Below, one piece after another: positions 48,636 through 56,239 of a stretch of 64,000 nt of DNA; within the stretch, counting starts at the first letter, position 1; each line of letters begins with the position of its first letter. Made by a program: the position numbers and the translations under genes. Source of the DNA: DATARH01 sp035504235 (lineage in GTDB: Bacteria; Pseudomonadota; Alphaproteobacteria; ATCC43930; CGMCC-115725); NCBI GenBank assembly GCA_035504235.1, contig DATJSH010000104.1, positions 1-64,000 of the forward strand. Reading direction: 5' to 3'. The notes beneath the pieces are model-generated. The model worked only from the letters and a program-made list of their open reading frames with translations, was not told the origin of the DNA and did not search any database.

Positions 48636-51401
48636 ATGAGCGATCCGATCAAGTTCACCCTCGACGGCAACGAGGTCGAGGCGCAGCCGGGCGAGACCAT
48701 CTGGCAGGTGGCGGACCGCCTCGGCACCGAGATTCCGCATCTCTGCTGGCTGCCCAAGCCAGGCTACCGCGCCGACGGCAATTGCCGCGCCTGCATGGTC
48801 GAGATCGAGGGCGAGCGGGTGCTGGCCGCCTCGTGCATCAGGAAGCCCACCGCCGGGATGAAGGTCCTGTCGGCGAGCGAGCGGGCCAAATTCTCACGTC
48901 AGATGGTGTTCGAGCTGCTGGTCGGCGACCAGCCGGACCGCGCGGTCGCGCGCGACCCGGACTCGTCGCTCTGGCAATGGGCCGACAAGCTCGAGGTCAG
49001 CGACAGCCGCTTTCCCCAGCGCGCAGCGCCCGCGCCCGACCGCAGCCATGTCGCGATGGCGGTGCAGCTCGACGCCTGCATCCAGTGCAACCTTTGCGTC
49101 CGCGCGTGCCGCGAGGTCCAGGTCAACGACGTGATCGGCATGGCGGCGCGCGGCCACTACGAGAAGATCGTCTTCGATTTCGACGATCCGATGGGCAATT
49201 CGACCTGCGTCGCCTGCGGCGAATGCGTGCAGGCCTGTCCCACGGGGGCGCTGATGCCGGCGACCCAGGTCGACGCGAACGGCGTCTTCACCAACGCGCC
49301 CGACCGCACCGTCGACAGCGTCTGCCCCTATTGCGGCGTCGGCTGCCAGCTCACCTACCAGATCAAGAACGACCGCATTGTCGCGGTCGCGGGCAAGGAC
49401 GGGCCGGCCAACCACAACCGGCTCTGCGTCAAGGGCCGTTTCGGCTTCGACTATGTGCATCACCCCGATCGGCTGACCGAACCGCTGATCCGCAAGGACG
49501 GGGTCTCGAAACACGATACCGATATCGACCCGGCGAACCCCTACACGCATTTCCGCAAGGCCACCTGGGAAGAGGCACTCGACCGCGCCGCGCTGGGCCT
49601 GGTCAAGATCAGGGACCGTGACGGGCGCCGGGCGCTTGCCGGGTTCGGCTCGGCCAAGGGGTCGAACGAGGAGGCCTATCTGTTCCAGAAGCTGGTGCGC
49701 ACCGGTTTCGGCAGCAACAACGTCGACCATTGCACGCGGCTGTGCCACGCCTCGTCGGTGGCGGCGCTGATGGAGGGGATCGGCTCGGGCGCGGTGACCG
49801 CCCCGTTCACCGCGGCCGAAGACGCTGACGTCATCATCGTCATCGGCGCGCGTCCGACCGAGAACCACCCGGTCGCCGCGACCTTCTTCAAGCAGGCCGC
49901 GAAGCGCGGCGCCAAGGTGTTCGTGATCGACCCGCGCGGCCACAGCCTGGTGCGCCACGCCGCGCAGACGCTGCGTTTCACCCCGGGCCGCGACGTGGCG
50001 ATGCTCAACGCGCTCATCCACACGATCGTCGAGGAAGGCCTCACCGACCGGCAATACATCCAGGCCCACACCGAGGATTACGAGAAGCTGCGTGAGCACA
50101 TTCGCGACTACAGCCCGGAGAAGATGGCGCCGCTCTGCGGCATCGACGCCGCCACGCTGCGCCATGTCGCGCGGACTTACGCGCGGGCCGAGCGGGCGAT
50201 CATCTTTTGGGGCATGGGCATCTCGCAGCACACCCACGGCACCGACAACGCGCGCTGCCTGATCGCGCTGTCGATGATCACCGGTCAGGTCGGCCGGCCG
50301 GGCACCGGGCTGCACCCGCTGCGCGGTCAGAACAACGTGCAGGGCGCGTCGGACGCGGGGCTGATCCCGATGGTCTATCCCGATTACCAGTCGGTCGCGA
50401 AGCCGGAGGTGCGCGAAAAGTTCGAGAAACTCTGGGATACCGAGCTCGACGACAAGCCGGGCCTGACGGTTGTCGAGATCATGGACGCGGTGCATCGCGA
50501 CGAGATCAAAGGCATGTACATCATGGGCGAGAACCCGGCGATGTCCGACCCCGATGTCGAGCACGCGCGCGAGGCGCTGGCCCATCTCGAACATCTGGTG
50601 GTGCAGGACATCTTTCTCACCGAAACCGCGAAATACGCCGATGTCGTGTTGCCGGCCTCGGCCTGGCCGGAGAAGGACGGCACGGTCTCCAACACCAACC
50701 GCCAGGTGCAAATGGGGCGCGCGGCGCTGCCGCTGCCCGGCAACGCGCGGCTCGACCTGATGACGATCCAGGAAATCGCCCGGCGCATGGGGCTAAAGTG
50801 GAATTACGCCGGCCCGGCCGATGTCTTCGCTGAGATGAAGCTGGCGATGCCGTCGCTCGACAACATCACCTGGGAACGCCTCTTACGCGAGGACTCGGTC
50901 ACCTATCCGTGCGATGCCGAGGACAAGCCGGGCCACGAGATCGTCTTCGGCAACGGTTTCCCCACCGCATCCGGCCGCGCCAAGCTGGTGCCGGCGTCGA
51001 TCATCCCGCCGGCCGAGGAACCGGACGCCGAGTTCCCGCTGGTGCTGACCACCGGTCGCCAGCTCGAACATTGGCATACCGGCGCGATGACCCGGCGCGC
51101 CACCGTGCTCGACGAGATCGAACCCGAAGCGGTGGCGAGCCTCGCCCCCTCCGAACTGCGCAAGCTCGGCGTGGCGGCGGGGGACCCGGTACGCGTCACC
51201 ACGCGGCGCGGCCACATCGAATTGAAGGCACGCGCCGACAGCAATGTCGCACCGGGCATGGTCTTCGTGCCGTTCTGCTATGCCGAGGCGGCGGCCAATA
51301 TCCTGACCAACCCGCAATTGGACCCGGTGGGCAAGATTCCCGAGTTCAAATATTGCGCCGCCAAGGTCGAGCCCGTGCTGGCAAGGCAGGCGGGGGAGTA
51401 A
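48636..51401 (+). CDS. fdh1A: NAD-dependent formate dehydrogenase alpha subunit (Mo/W)
   Basis: The 921-residue catalytic subunit oxidises formate to CO2. Domains in order: NuoG-like [2Fe-2S] domain (HLCWLPKPGYRADGNCRAC), a His/Cys [4Fe-4S] segment with CIQCNLCVRACREVQ, a ferredoxin-like pair including CVACGECVQACPTGAL, then the molybdopterin domain with CPYCGVGCQ as an additional cluster. The metal-ligand cysteine is in NVDHCTRLCHASS, a cysteine and not selenocysteine. GHIELKARAD and VPFCYAEAAANILTNP lie in the C-terminal cofactor domain. It is separated from the beta gene by two small ORFs, though both belong to one enzyme. Confidence 0.95.
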   Translation: MSDPIKFTLDGNEVEAQPGETIWQVADRLGTEIPHLCWLPKPGYRADGNCRACMVEIEGERVLAASCIRKPTAGMKVLSASERAKFSRQMVFELLVGDQPDRAVARDPDSSLWQWADKLEVSDSRFPQRAAPAPDRSHVAMAVQLDACIQCNLCVRACREVQVNDVIGMAARGHYEKIVFDFDDPMGNSTCVACGECVQACPTGALMPATQVDANGVFTNAPDRTVDSVCPYCGVGCQLTYQIKNDRIVAVAGKDGPANHNRLCVKGRFGFDYVHHPDRLTEPLIRKDGVSKHDTDIDPANPYTHFRKATWEEALDRAALGLVKIRDRDGRRALAGFGSAKGSNEEAYLFQKLVRTGFGSNNVDHCTRLCHASSVAALMEGIGSGAVTAPFTAAEDADVIIVIGARPTENHPVAATFFKQAAKRGAKVFVIDPRGHSLVRHAAQTLRFTPGRDVAMLNALIHTIVEEGLTDRQYIQAHTEDYEKLREHIRDYSPEKMAPLCGIDAATLRHVARTYARAERAIIFWGMGISQHTHGTDNARCLIALSMITGQVGRPGTGLHPLRGQNNVQGASDAGLIPMVYPDYQSVAKPEVREKFEKLWDTELDDKPGLTVVEIMDAVHRDEIKGMYIMGENPAMSDPDVEHAREALAHLEHLVVQDIFLTETAKYADVVLPASAWPEKDGTVSNTNRQVQMGRAALPLPGNARLDLMTIQEIARRMGLKWNYAGPADVFAEMKLAMPSLDNITWERLLREDSVTYPCDAEDKPGHEIVFGNGFPTASGRAKLVPASIIPPAEEPDAEFPLVLTTGRQLEHWHTGAMTRRATVLDEIEPEAVASLAPSELRKLGVAAGDPVRVTTRRGHIELKARADSNVAPGMVFVPFCYAEAAANILTNPQLDPVGKIPEFKYCAAKVEPVLARQAGE

Positions 51402-51410
51402 ACTTCTTTC

Positions 51411-51518
51411 CTTGGCCGGGCTCGACCCGTGGGCCTTCAGCCCACGGACTTGATCCGTGGGCATCCCCGTCTTTGGCGATTTTGATGATGAAGATTTTAA
51501 GGCGTGGATGCCCGGATC
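51411..51518. repeat. Palindromic repeat running into the DUF3574 gene
   Basis: Palindromes CCCGTGGGCCTTCAGCCCACGG-type and a longer imperfect inverted repeat (GATCCGTGGGCATCC at 51452-51466 and GGATGCCCGGATC at 51506-51518) cover the gap after the formate dehydrogenase gene. The right arm lies inside the coding sequence that begins at 51485. The CCGGGCTCGACCCG part resembles the hairpin at 13306-13331. Confidence 0.7.
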
Positions 51519-51973
51519 CAGGCTGGGCATGGGGAAGCTTGGCGGCCGCTATCGTCATGTGGCTGGGTGGATGTACTCAGCCAAGCCCGGCGCCGGCCGC
51601 GCCGACAGCAGCGCCCGCGGCCTACCAATGCATTATGCCGCAAGAGCAGCGCATGCTCGTCGCCGAGCTGTTCTTTGGCCGCGACAGGGCGGGCGGGAAG
51701 GTGGTGAGCGATGCGGAATGGGCGGATTTTCTGGCGCAGACCGTCACCCCCAATTTCCCCGACGGCCTCACCGTGTTCGACGGTTATGGCCAGTGGCGCA
51801 ATCCGGCGACCGGCGCGATCGGCCGCAACCCGGGGGTCAAGATCGTGCTCATCGCCGCGACGCGCAGCGCCGACCTGCCCGGCCGCTTGGCCGCGGTGAT
51901 CGACGCCTACAAGGCGCGCTTCCACCAGCAATCGGTCGGCCTCATCACCCGCGATTCTTGCGCCGCGTTCTAA
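51485..51973 (+). CDS. DUF3574 domain-containing lipoprotein
   Basis: The 162-residue product has an N-terminal signal with lipobox LGGC (Cys about residue 30), then a proline/alanine linker and a DUF3574 domain (LVAELFFGRDRAGGKVVSDAEW, TVTPNFPDGLTVFDGYGQW, GVKIVLIA, DAYKARFHQQSVGLI). The function of DUF3574 is not known to me. The first 10-15 residues before the hydrophobic core (MMKILRRGCPDPGWAWG) are encoded by the arm of a palindromic repeat. Two adjacent ATGs at 51485 and 51488 are possible starts. No downstream start would leave a full signal peptide. Confidence 0.82.
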   Translation: MMKILRRGCPDPGWAWGSLAAAIVMWLGGCTQPSPAPAAPTAAPAAYQCIMPQEQRMLVAELFFGRDRAGGKVVSDAEWADFLAQTVTPNFPDGLTVFDGYGQWRNPATGAIGRNPGVKIVLIAATRSADLPGRLAAVIDAYKARFHQQSVGLITRDSCAAF

Positions 51974-51974
51974 T

Positions 51975-52070
51975 TGACACTGGAACTCGATTTCCGAGCC
52001 GGGCTTCAGTCCGAACTCCTGGCGCACCCGCTTGGGGATCGTCACCTGACCCTCCGCGCATCTTCGACAT
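51975..52070 (-). pseudogene. Remnant of an AbrB/MazE-type antitoxin gene, frameshifted
   Basis: The minus strand from ATG 52070 reads MSKMR in one frame. The family core EGQVTIPKRVRQEFGLKPGS follows in another frame, with no start codon of its own. One frameshift near 52050-52058 therefore separates the start from the SpoVT/AbrB domain. The remnant stops short at the end of the DUF3574 gene, so the antitoxin C-terminus and any toxin are missing. An inverted repeat sits where such antitoxins bind their own promoter. Confidence 0.75.
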
Positions 52071-52071
52071 G

Positions 52072-52099
52072 GTAATACCTCGTGGACCTTCGGTATTAC
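52072..52099. promoter_or_regulatory. Inverted repeat upstream of the antitoxin remnant
   Basis: GTAATACC (52072-52079) and GGTATTAC (52092-52099) are perfect 8-base arms around 12 bases. They lie directly upstream of the broken antitoxin start on the minus strand and 37 bases before the hpnA ATG on the plus strand. Such repeats serve as autoregulatory operators of AbrB/VapB-type antitoxins. Confidence 0.6.
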
Positions 52100-52135
52100 A
52101 TAGCCTCGCTCCCCCGCTAATTTTGGTCTGCGCCC

Positions 52136-53140
52136 ATGCCGCTCGCCCCCGGCCTCAGCCTCGTCACCGGTGCTACCGGGTTTGTCGGCGCGGCGGTGGC
52201 GCGCGCCCTGCTGCGCGAGACGGGACAGCGCGTGCGGGTGCTGGCGCGGCGCGGCAGCGATCGGCGCAACCTCGCCGGGCTCGATGTCGAGGTCGCCGAA
52301 GGCTCGCTCGAAGACGCCGCCTCGCTCGCGGCAGCGGCGGCGGGGTGCCGCTATCTCTTTCATGTTGCGGCGGATTACCGGCTGTGGGTGCCCGACCCCG
52401 CGGCGATGTTCCGGGCCAATGTCGACGGCACGCGGGCGCTGATGCTGGCGGCGCTCGACGCCGGGGTCGAACGCATCGTCTACACCAGCAGCGTCGCGAC
52501 CCTGGGCATCGTCAAGCACGGCAACGCCGACGAGGCGACGCCCTCCGGCATCGGCGACATGATCGGGCCTTACAAGCAGTCTAAATTCGCCGCCGAGCAG
52601 GTGGTGAAGGCGCTGATCGGCGAGCGCGACCTGCCGGCGGTGATCGTCAACCCCTCGACCCCGGTCGGTCCCGGCGACATCAAGCCGACGCCGACCGGGC
52701 GGCTTATCCTCGAAGCGGCCAAGGGCAAGATGCCCGGCTATGTCGACACCGGGCTCAACGTGGCTCACGTCGACGATGTCGCCGCCGGGCAATTGCTCGC
52801 GGCAGAGCACGGCGCGGTCGGTGAGCGGTATATTCTCGGCGGCGAAAACCTGGCGCTTGCCGACATCCTCGGGGAGGTCGCGCGCGCCACCGGGCGGCGG
52901 CCGCCCTCGCTCAAAATCCCCTATGCCGTGGTGCTGCCGATCGCAGCCGGGGCCGAGCTGAAGGCGCGGATCACCGGGCGCGAGCCGTTCACCACCTTGG
53001 ACGGCGTGCGCATGTCGCGTAAGAAGATGTATTTCAGCTCGGCGAAAGCCATGCGCGAGCTGGGTTACGCGCCGCGGCCGGCGCGGCAGGCCATTGTCGA
53101 TGCGATCCGATGGTTCGAGGCAAACGGGTATCTCACGTGA
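52136..53140 (+). CDS. hpnA: Hopanoid-associated sugar epimerase HpnA
   Basis: The 334-residue extended SDR has VTGATGFVGAAVARALL at the N-terminus, HVAADYRLW, the HpnA block ERIVYTSSVATLGI and the catalytic YKQSKFAAEQV. HpnA is the dihydroflavonol reductase-like member of hopanoid clusters. Its stop overlaps the hpnC start (GTGA). It is the first gene of the hopanoid run; the promoter would be in the 162 bases upstream that also hold an antitoxin remnant. Confidence 0.94.
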   Translation: MPLAPGLSLVTGATGFVGAAVARALLRETGQRVRVLARRGSDRRNLAGLDVEVAEGSLEDAASLAAAAAGCRYLFHVAADYRLWVPDPAAMFRANVDGTRALMLAALDAGVERIVYTSSVATLGIVKHGNADEATPSGIGDMIGPYKQSKFAAEQVVKALIGERDLPAVIVNPSTPVGPGDIKPTPTGRLILEAAKGKMPGYVDTGLNVAHVDDVAAGQLLAAEHGAVGERYILGGENLALADILGEVARATGRRPPSLKIPYAVVLPIAAGAELKARITGREPFTTLDGVRMSRKKMYFSSAKAMRELGYAPRPARQAIVDAIRWFEANGYLT

Positions 53141-53994
53141 CGGCGCTCGCCGAGACCGAAGCACCAGCGCTCGAAACCCCGTCCGGCAAAGGCCGGGGCG
53201 ACGAGAACTTCCCGGTCGGGTCGTTCCTCATCCGCAAGGATTTGCGCCCGCACGTCCATGCCTTCTACCGCTTCGCACGTAACGCCGACGACATCGCCGA
53301 CAACCCGCATCTGGCGGCCGACGACAAGGTGCGCCGGCTCGACCGCATGGGCGAAATCCTGGAGGGCGCGCCGGGCGACGACTCGCCGGCGGCGAGCGCG
53401 ATGCGCGCCAGCCTCGCCGTTACCGGCGCCACCGCGCAGCATTGCCACGACGTGCTGTGCGCGTTTCGCCTCGACGCGACCAAGCTGCGCTACAAAGACT
53501 GGGACGATTTGATGGAGTATTGCCGCTATTCGGCCGCGCCGGTCGGGCGGCAGCTGCTCGATCTGCACGGCGAGAGCCGGGACACCTGGCCGGCGTCGGA
53601 TGCGCTGTGCTCGGCGCTGCAGGTACTCAACCATCTGCAGGATTGCGGTGACGATTACCGCAACCTCAATCGCGTCTATCTGCCGTTGGAACTGATGGAC
53701 AACGCGGGGGTCGCGGTCAAGGAATTGGCCGCCGGTCCGTCCGGTCATGGCATGCGGCGGGTGCTCGACAGCCTGCTCGACGCGACCGATCAGCTGATCG
53801 GTGAGGCGAGTCGGCTGCCGGGCGGTGTCGGGGCGCGCGGCTTGCGCTGGGAAGCGGCGACAATCGTCGAGCTGGCGCGGCGGCTGTCGCGCCGGCTGCG
53901 GCGCGGCGATCCGCTCGCGCGCCGCGTCGCGCTGAGCAGGGGCGATTTCGCCGCCGCCCTCGCGACCGGCATCCTGCGCGGCCGCAAGCGGTGA
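53137..53994 (+). CDS. hpnC: Hydroxysqualene synthase HpnC
   Basis: The 285-residue product is a squalene/phytoene synthase family member with ETPSGKGRGDENFPVGSFLI (HpnC N-terminus), the first aspartate-rich motif NADDIADN and the second DDYRNLNRVYLP. It converts presqualene diphosphate to hydroxysqualene. The start is the GTG that overlaps the hpnA stop; the ORF begins earlier at an ATG inside hpnA. It overlaps hpnD by 4 bases. Confidence 0.94.
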   Translation: MTALAETEAPALETPSGKGRGDENFPVGSFLIRKDLRPHVHAFYRFARNADDIADNPHLAADDKVRRLDRMGEILEGAPGDDSPAASAMRASLAVTGATAQHCHDVLCAFRLDATKLRYKDWDDLMEYCRYSAAPVGRQLLDLHGESRDTWPASDALCSALQVLNHLQDCGDDYRNLNRVYLPLELMDNAGVAVKELAAGPSGHGMRRVLDSLLDATDQLIGEASRLPGGVGARGLRWEAATIVELARRLSRRLRRGDPLARRVALSRGDFAAALATGILRGRKR

Positions 53995-54866
53995 CCGGTG
54001 CGGCCCTCGACGGCGTCGGCTCCGTCGCCGACGAGGCCTCGCTGCGCGAGACCATTCGCCGCCGGGTCGAAGCGGCCGGCACGTCGTTCTATTGGGCGAT
54101 GCGCCTGCTGCCCAAAGAGCGGCGCGAAGGGATGTACGCAGTCTATGCGTTCTGCCGCGAGGTTGACGATATCGCCGATGACTGGCCCGCGCCCGAACGG
54201 CCCGCCGGGCTCGCGATGTGGCACGACGAGATCGAGGCGATCTATGCCGGCCGCCCGCAGCAGCTCATCTCCCGGGCGCTGGCGGCGCCGGTCGCCCGCT
54301 TCCAACTGCGCAAGCAGGATTTCCACGCCATCATCGACGGCATGGAGATGGATGCCGGCGATCCGATTCGTGCGCCGGACATGGCGACGCTTGATCTTTA
54401 CTGCGCGCGGGTCGCGGCTGCGGTCGGGCATTTGTCGGTGCATGTCTTCGGCGATCCGAGCGACACGGCGCATGAGGTGGCCGACGCCTTGGGGCGGGCG
54501 CTGCAGCTCACCAATATCCTGCGCGATCTCGCCGAGGACGCGGAGCGTGGCCGGCTTTATCTGCCGCGCGGGCTGCTCGACCGCCACGGCATCCGCAGCG
54601 ACGACCCAACCTTCGTGCTCCACCATCCGGCGCTGCCGGCCGTCTGTCGCGACCTGGCGGCGGTGGGACGCAGCCACTTCGCGGCGGCGGAGAGGGCGAT
54701 GGCGCGCTCGTCGCACCGCGCGATGCGCCCGGCCGCGGTGATGAGCGCGTTCTACCGGGCGACGCTCGACGCATTGGTCGAGGCGGACTGGCGCGATCCC
54801 GAAGCTCGGGTCAGCCTCAGCAAAGGCCGCAAATTATGGCTGGTGCTGCGCCATGGGCTGATATGA
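53991..54866 (+). CDS. hpnD: Presqualene diphosphate synthase HpnD
   Basis: The 291-residue product joins two farnesyl diphosphates. It has FYWAMRLLPKERREGMYAVYAFCREVDDIADDW, with the first DDxxDD motif, and TNILRDLAEDAERGRLYLP as the second. GTG start overlapping the hpnC stop; the stop overlaps the hpnE start (ATGA). The tight packing fits coordinated synthesis of the three squalene enzymes. Confidence 0.95.
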   Translation: MTGAALDGVGSVADEASLRETIRRRVEAAGTSFYWAMRLLPKERREGMYAVYAFCREVDDIADDWPAPERPAGLAMWHDEIEAIYAGRPQQLISRALAAPVARFQLRKQDFHAIIDGMEMDAGDPIRAPDMATLDLYCARVAAAVGHLSVHVFGDPSDTAHEVADALGRALQLTNILRDLAEDAERGRLYLPRGLLDRHGIRSDDPTFVLHHPALPAVCRDLAAVGRSHFAAAERAMARSSHRAMRPAAVMSAFYRATLDALVEADWRDPEARVSLSKGRKLWLVLRHGLI

Positions 54867-56239
54867 GCGGGGCGGGCACGGTGCATGTCGTCGGCGCCGG
54901 GCTCGCCGGGCTCGCCGCCGCGGCAGCACTCGCCGCCGCCGGCCGCCGGGTCGCGCTTTACGAAAGCAGCGCGCACGCCGGAGGGCGCTGCCGCTCGTAT
55001 TTCGACGCCGAACTCGGCTGCCGGATCGACAACGGCAACCATTTGCTGCTCTCCGGCAATCGCTCGGCGATGGCGTATCTGCGCCTGATCGAGGCGCGCC
55101 ACACCTTTGAGAGTCCCGGCGAGGCGATCTTCCCGTTTGTCGATCTGACGACAGGCGAGCGCTGGAGCCTGCGCCCCAATCGTGGCGTGCTGCCGTGGTG
55201 GGTGTTGTGCGCCGGGCGGCGCGTGCCAGGCACCCGGGCACGCGATTATCTCGGCGTGCGGCGTCTGCGCGACGCCGGGCGGGGTGCCACGGTCGCCGAT
55301 TGCCTCGACCCGCGCAGCACGCTTTATCGCCGGCTTTGGCAGCCGGTCGCGGTCGCGGCGCTCAACACCGCCGCCGAGGCGGGCGCGGCACGGCTGTTCC
55401 GGCCGGTGCTGGATGAGACGCTGGGCCGCGGCGCAGCGGCATGCCGGCCGCTGGTGCCGCGCGAGGGTCTGTCGGAAAGCCTCATCGATCCGGCGTTGGC
55501 GATGCTCCGCGCGCGCGGCGCCGACACCCGCTTTGTCGCGCGGCTGCGCGGCATCCGCTTTGCCGAGGAGCGTGTCCGGGAGCTCGATTTCGACAACAGC
55601 CTCGTCGATGTGGCGGAGGACGATCAGGTCGTGCTGGCGGTGCCGGCGACGGTCGCCGCGCGCCTCGTGCCCGAGCTGGTCACCCCCGACGACCACGCGC
55701 CGATCGTCAACGCGCACTATCGCGCGGCGATATCCGTTGACGCACCCGGCGGCACGCCGCTCTTCATCGGGCTGATCGGCGGCACGGCGGAATGGGTGTT
55801 CCGGAAGCGCGAGGTTGTCTCGGTCACGGTGAGCGCCGCCGATTCGCTGGTCGATCGCCCCGCCGAAGAGTTGCGAGCGGTATTGTGGCGCGATGTCGCC
55901 GCGGCCTATCGGCTGCCGGAACAGCCTGTCCCGCCAGCCCGCATCGTCAAGGAGCGACGCGCGACATTCCGCGCGACGCCGGCGCAGCTGAAAAAACGCC
56001 CTGCGACAAAAACCCGATGGAACAATCTGCTACTTGCCGGCGATTATGTCGATACTGGCTTGCCGGCTACGATCGAAGGCGCTATTCGCTCCGGTCTTGC
56101 CGCGGCCGAGGCGATCGCCCGGCTTTCCGGCGCCCGCATCGCTCGCGGACGGCCGGGTACCGACAGTCCAGAGCGGAGCGATGACACCCGAACCGGTGCC
56201 GACGACCCCAAGCGCGAGGCAGCTCGCCTCGCTCGATAA
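54863..56239 (+). CDS. hpnE: Hydroxysqualene dehydroxylase HpnE
   Basis: The 458-residue flavoprotein reduces hydroxysqualene to squalene. The FAD motif VVGAGLAGLAAAAALAAAG is at the N-terminus with YESSAHAGGRCRS; the C-terminus has LLAGDYVDTGLPATIEGAIRSG. The ATG at 54863 overlaps the hpnD stop. Its last 59 bases overlap the shc start in another frame, an unusually long overlap. The C-terminal 45 residues are basic and low-complexity. Confidence 0.95.
   Translation: MSGAGTVHVVGAGLAGLAAAAALAAAGRRVALYESSAHAGGRCRSYFDAELGCRIDNGNHLLLSGNRSAMAYLRLIEARHTFESPGEAIFPFVDLTTGERWSLRPNRGVLPWWVLCAGRRVPGTRARDYLGVRRLRDAGRGATVADCLDPRSTLYRRLWQPVAVAALNTAAEAGAARLFRPVLDETLGRGAAACRPLVPREGLSESLIDPALAMLRARGADTRFVARLRGIRFAEERVRELDFDNSLVDVAEDDQVVLAVPATVAARLVPELVTPDDHAPIVNAHYRAAISVDAPGGTPLFIGLIGGTAEWVFRKREVVSVTVSAADSLVDRPAEELRAVLWRDVAAAYRLPEQPVPPARIVKERRATFRATPAQLKKRPATKTRWNNLLLAGDYVDTGLPATIEGAIRSGLAAAEAIARLSGARIARGRPGTDSPERSDDTRTGADDPKREAARLAR

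Noticed and set aside
49726..49755. Possible selenocysteine in the formate dehydrogenase
   Set aside because: The active-site codon is a normal cysteine (NVDHCTRLCH) and no in-frame TGA interrupts the gene.
48894..50711. 605-codon minus-strand ORF opposite the formate dehydrogenase alpha gene
   Set aside because: It is antisense to a secure catalytic subunit with all cluster motifs.
53160..53215. CGTCCGGCAAAGGCCGGGGCGACG in hpnC looking like a dispersed palindrome
   Set aside because: It encodes the SGKGRGDENFPV block conserved in HpnC proteins, so the palindrome is explained by coding constraint.
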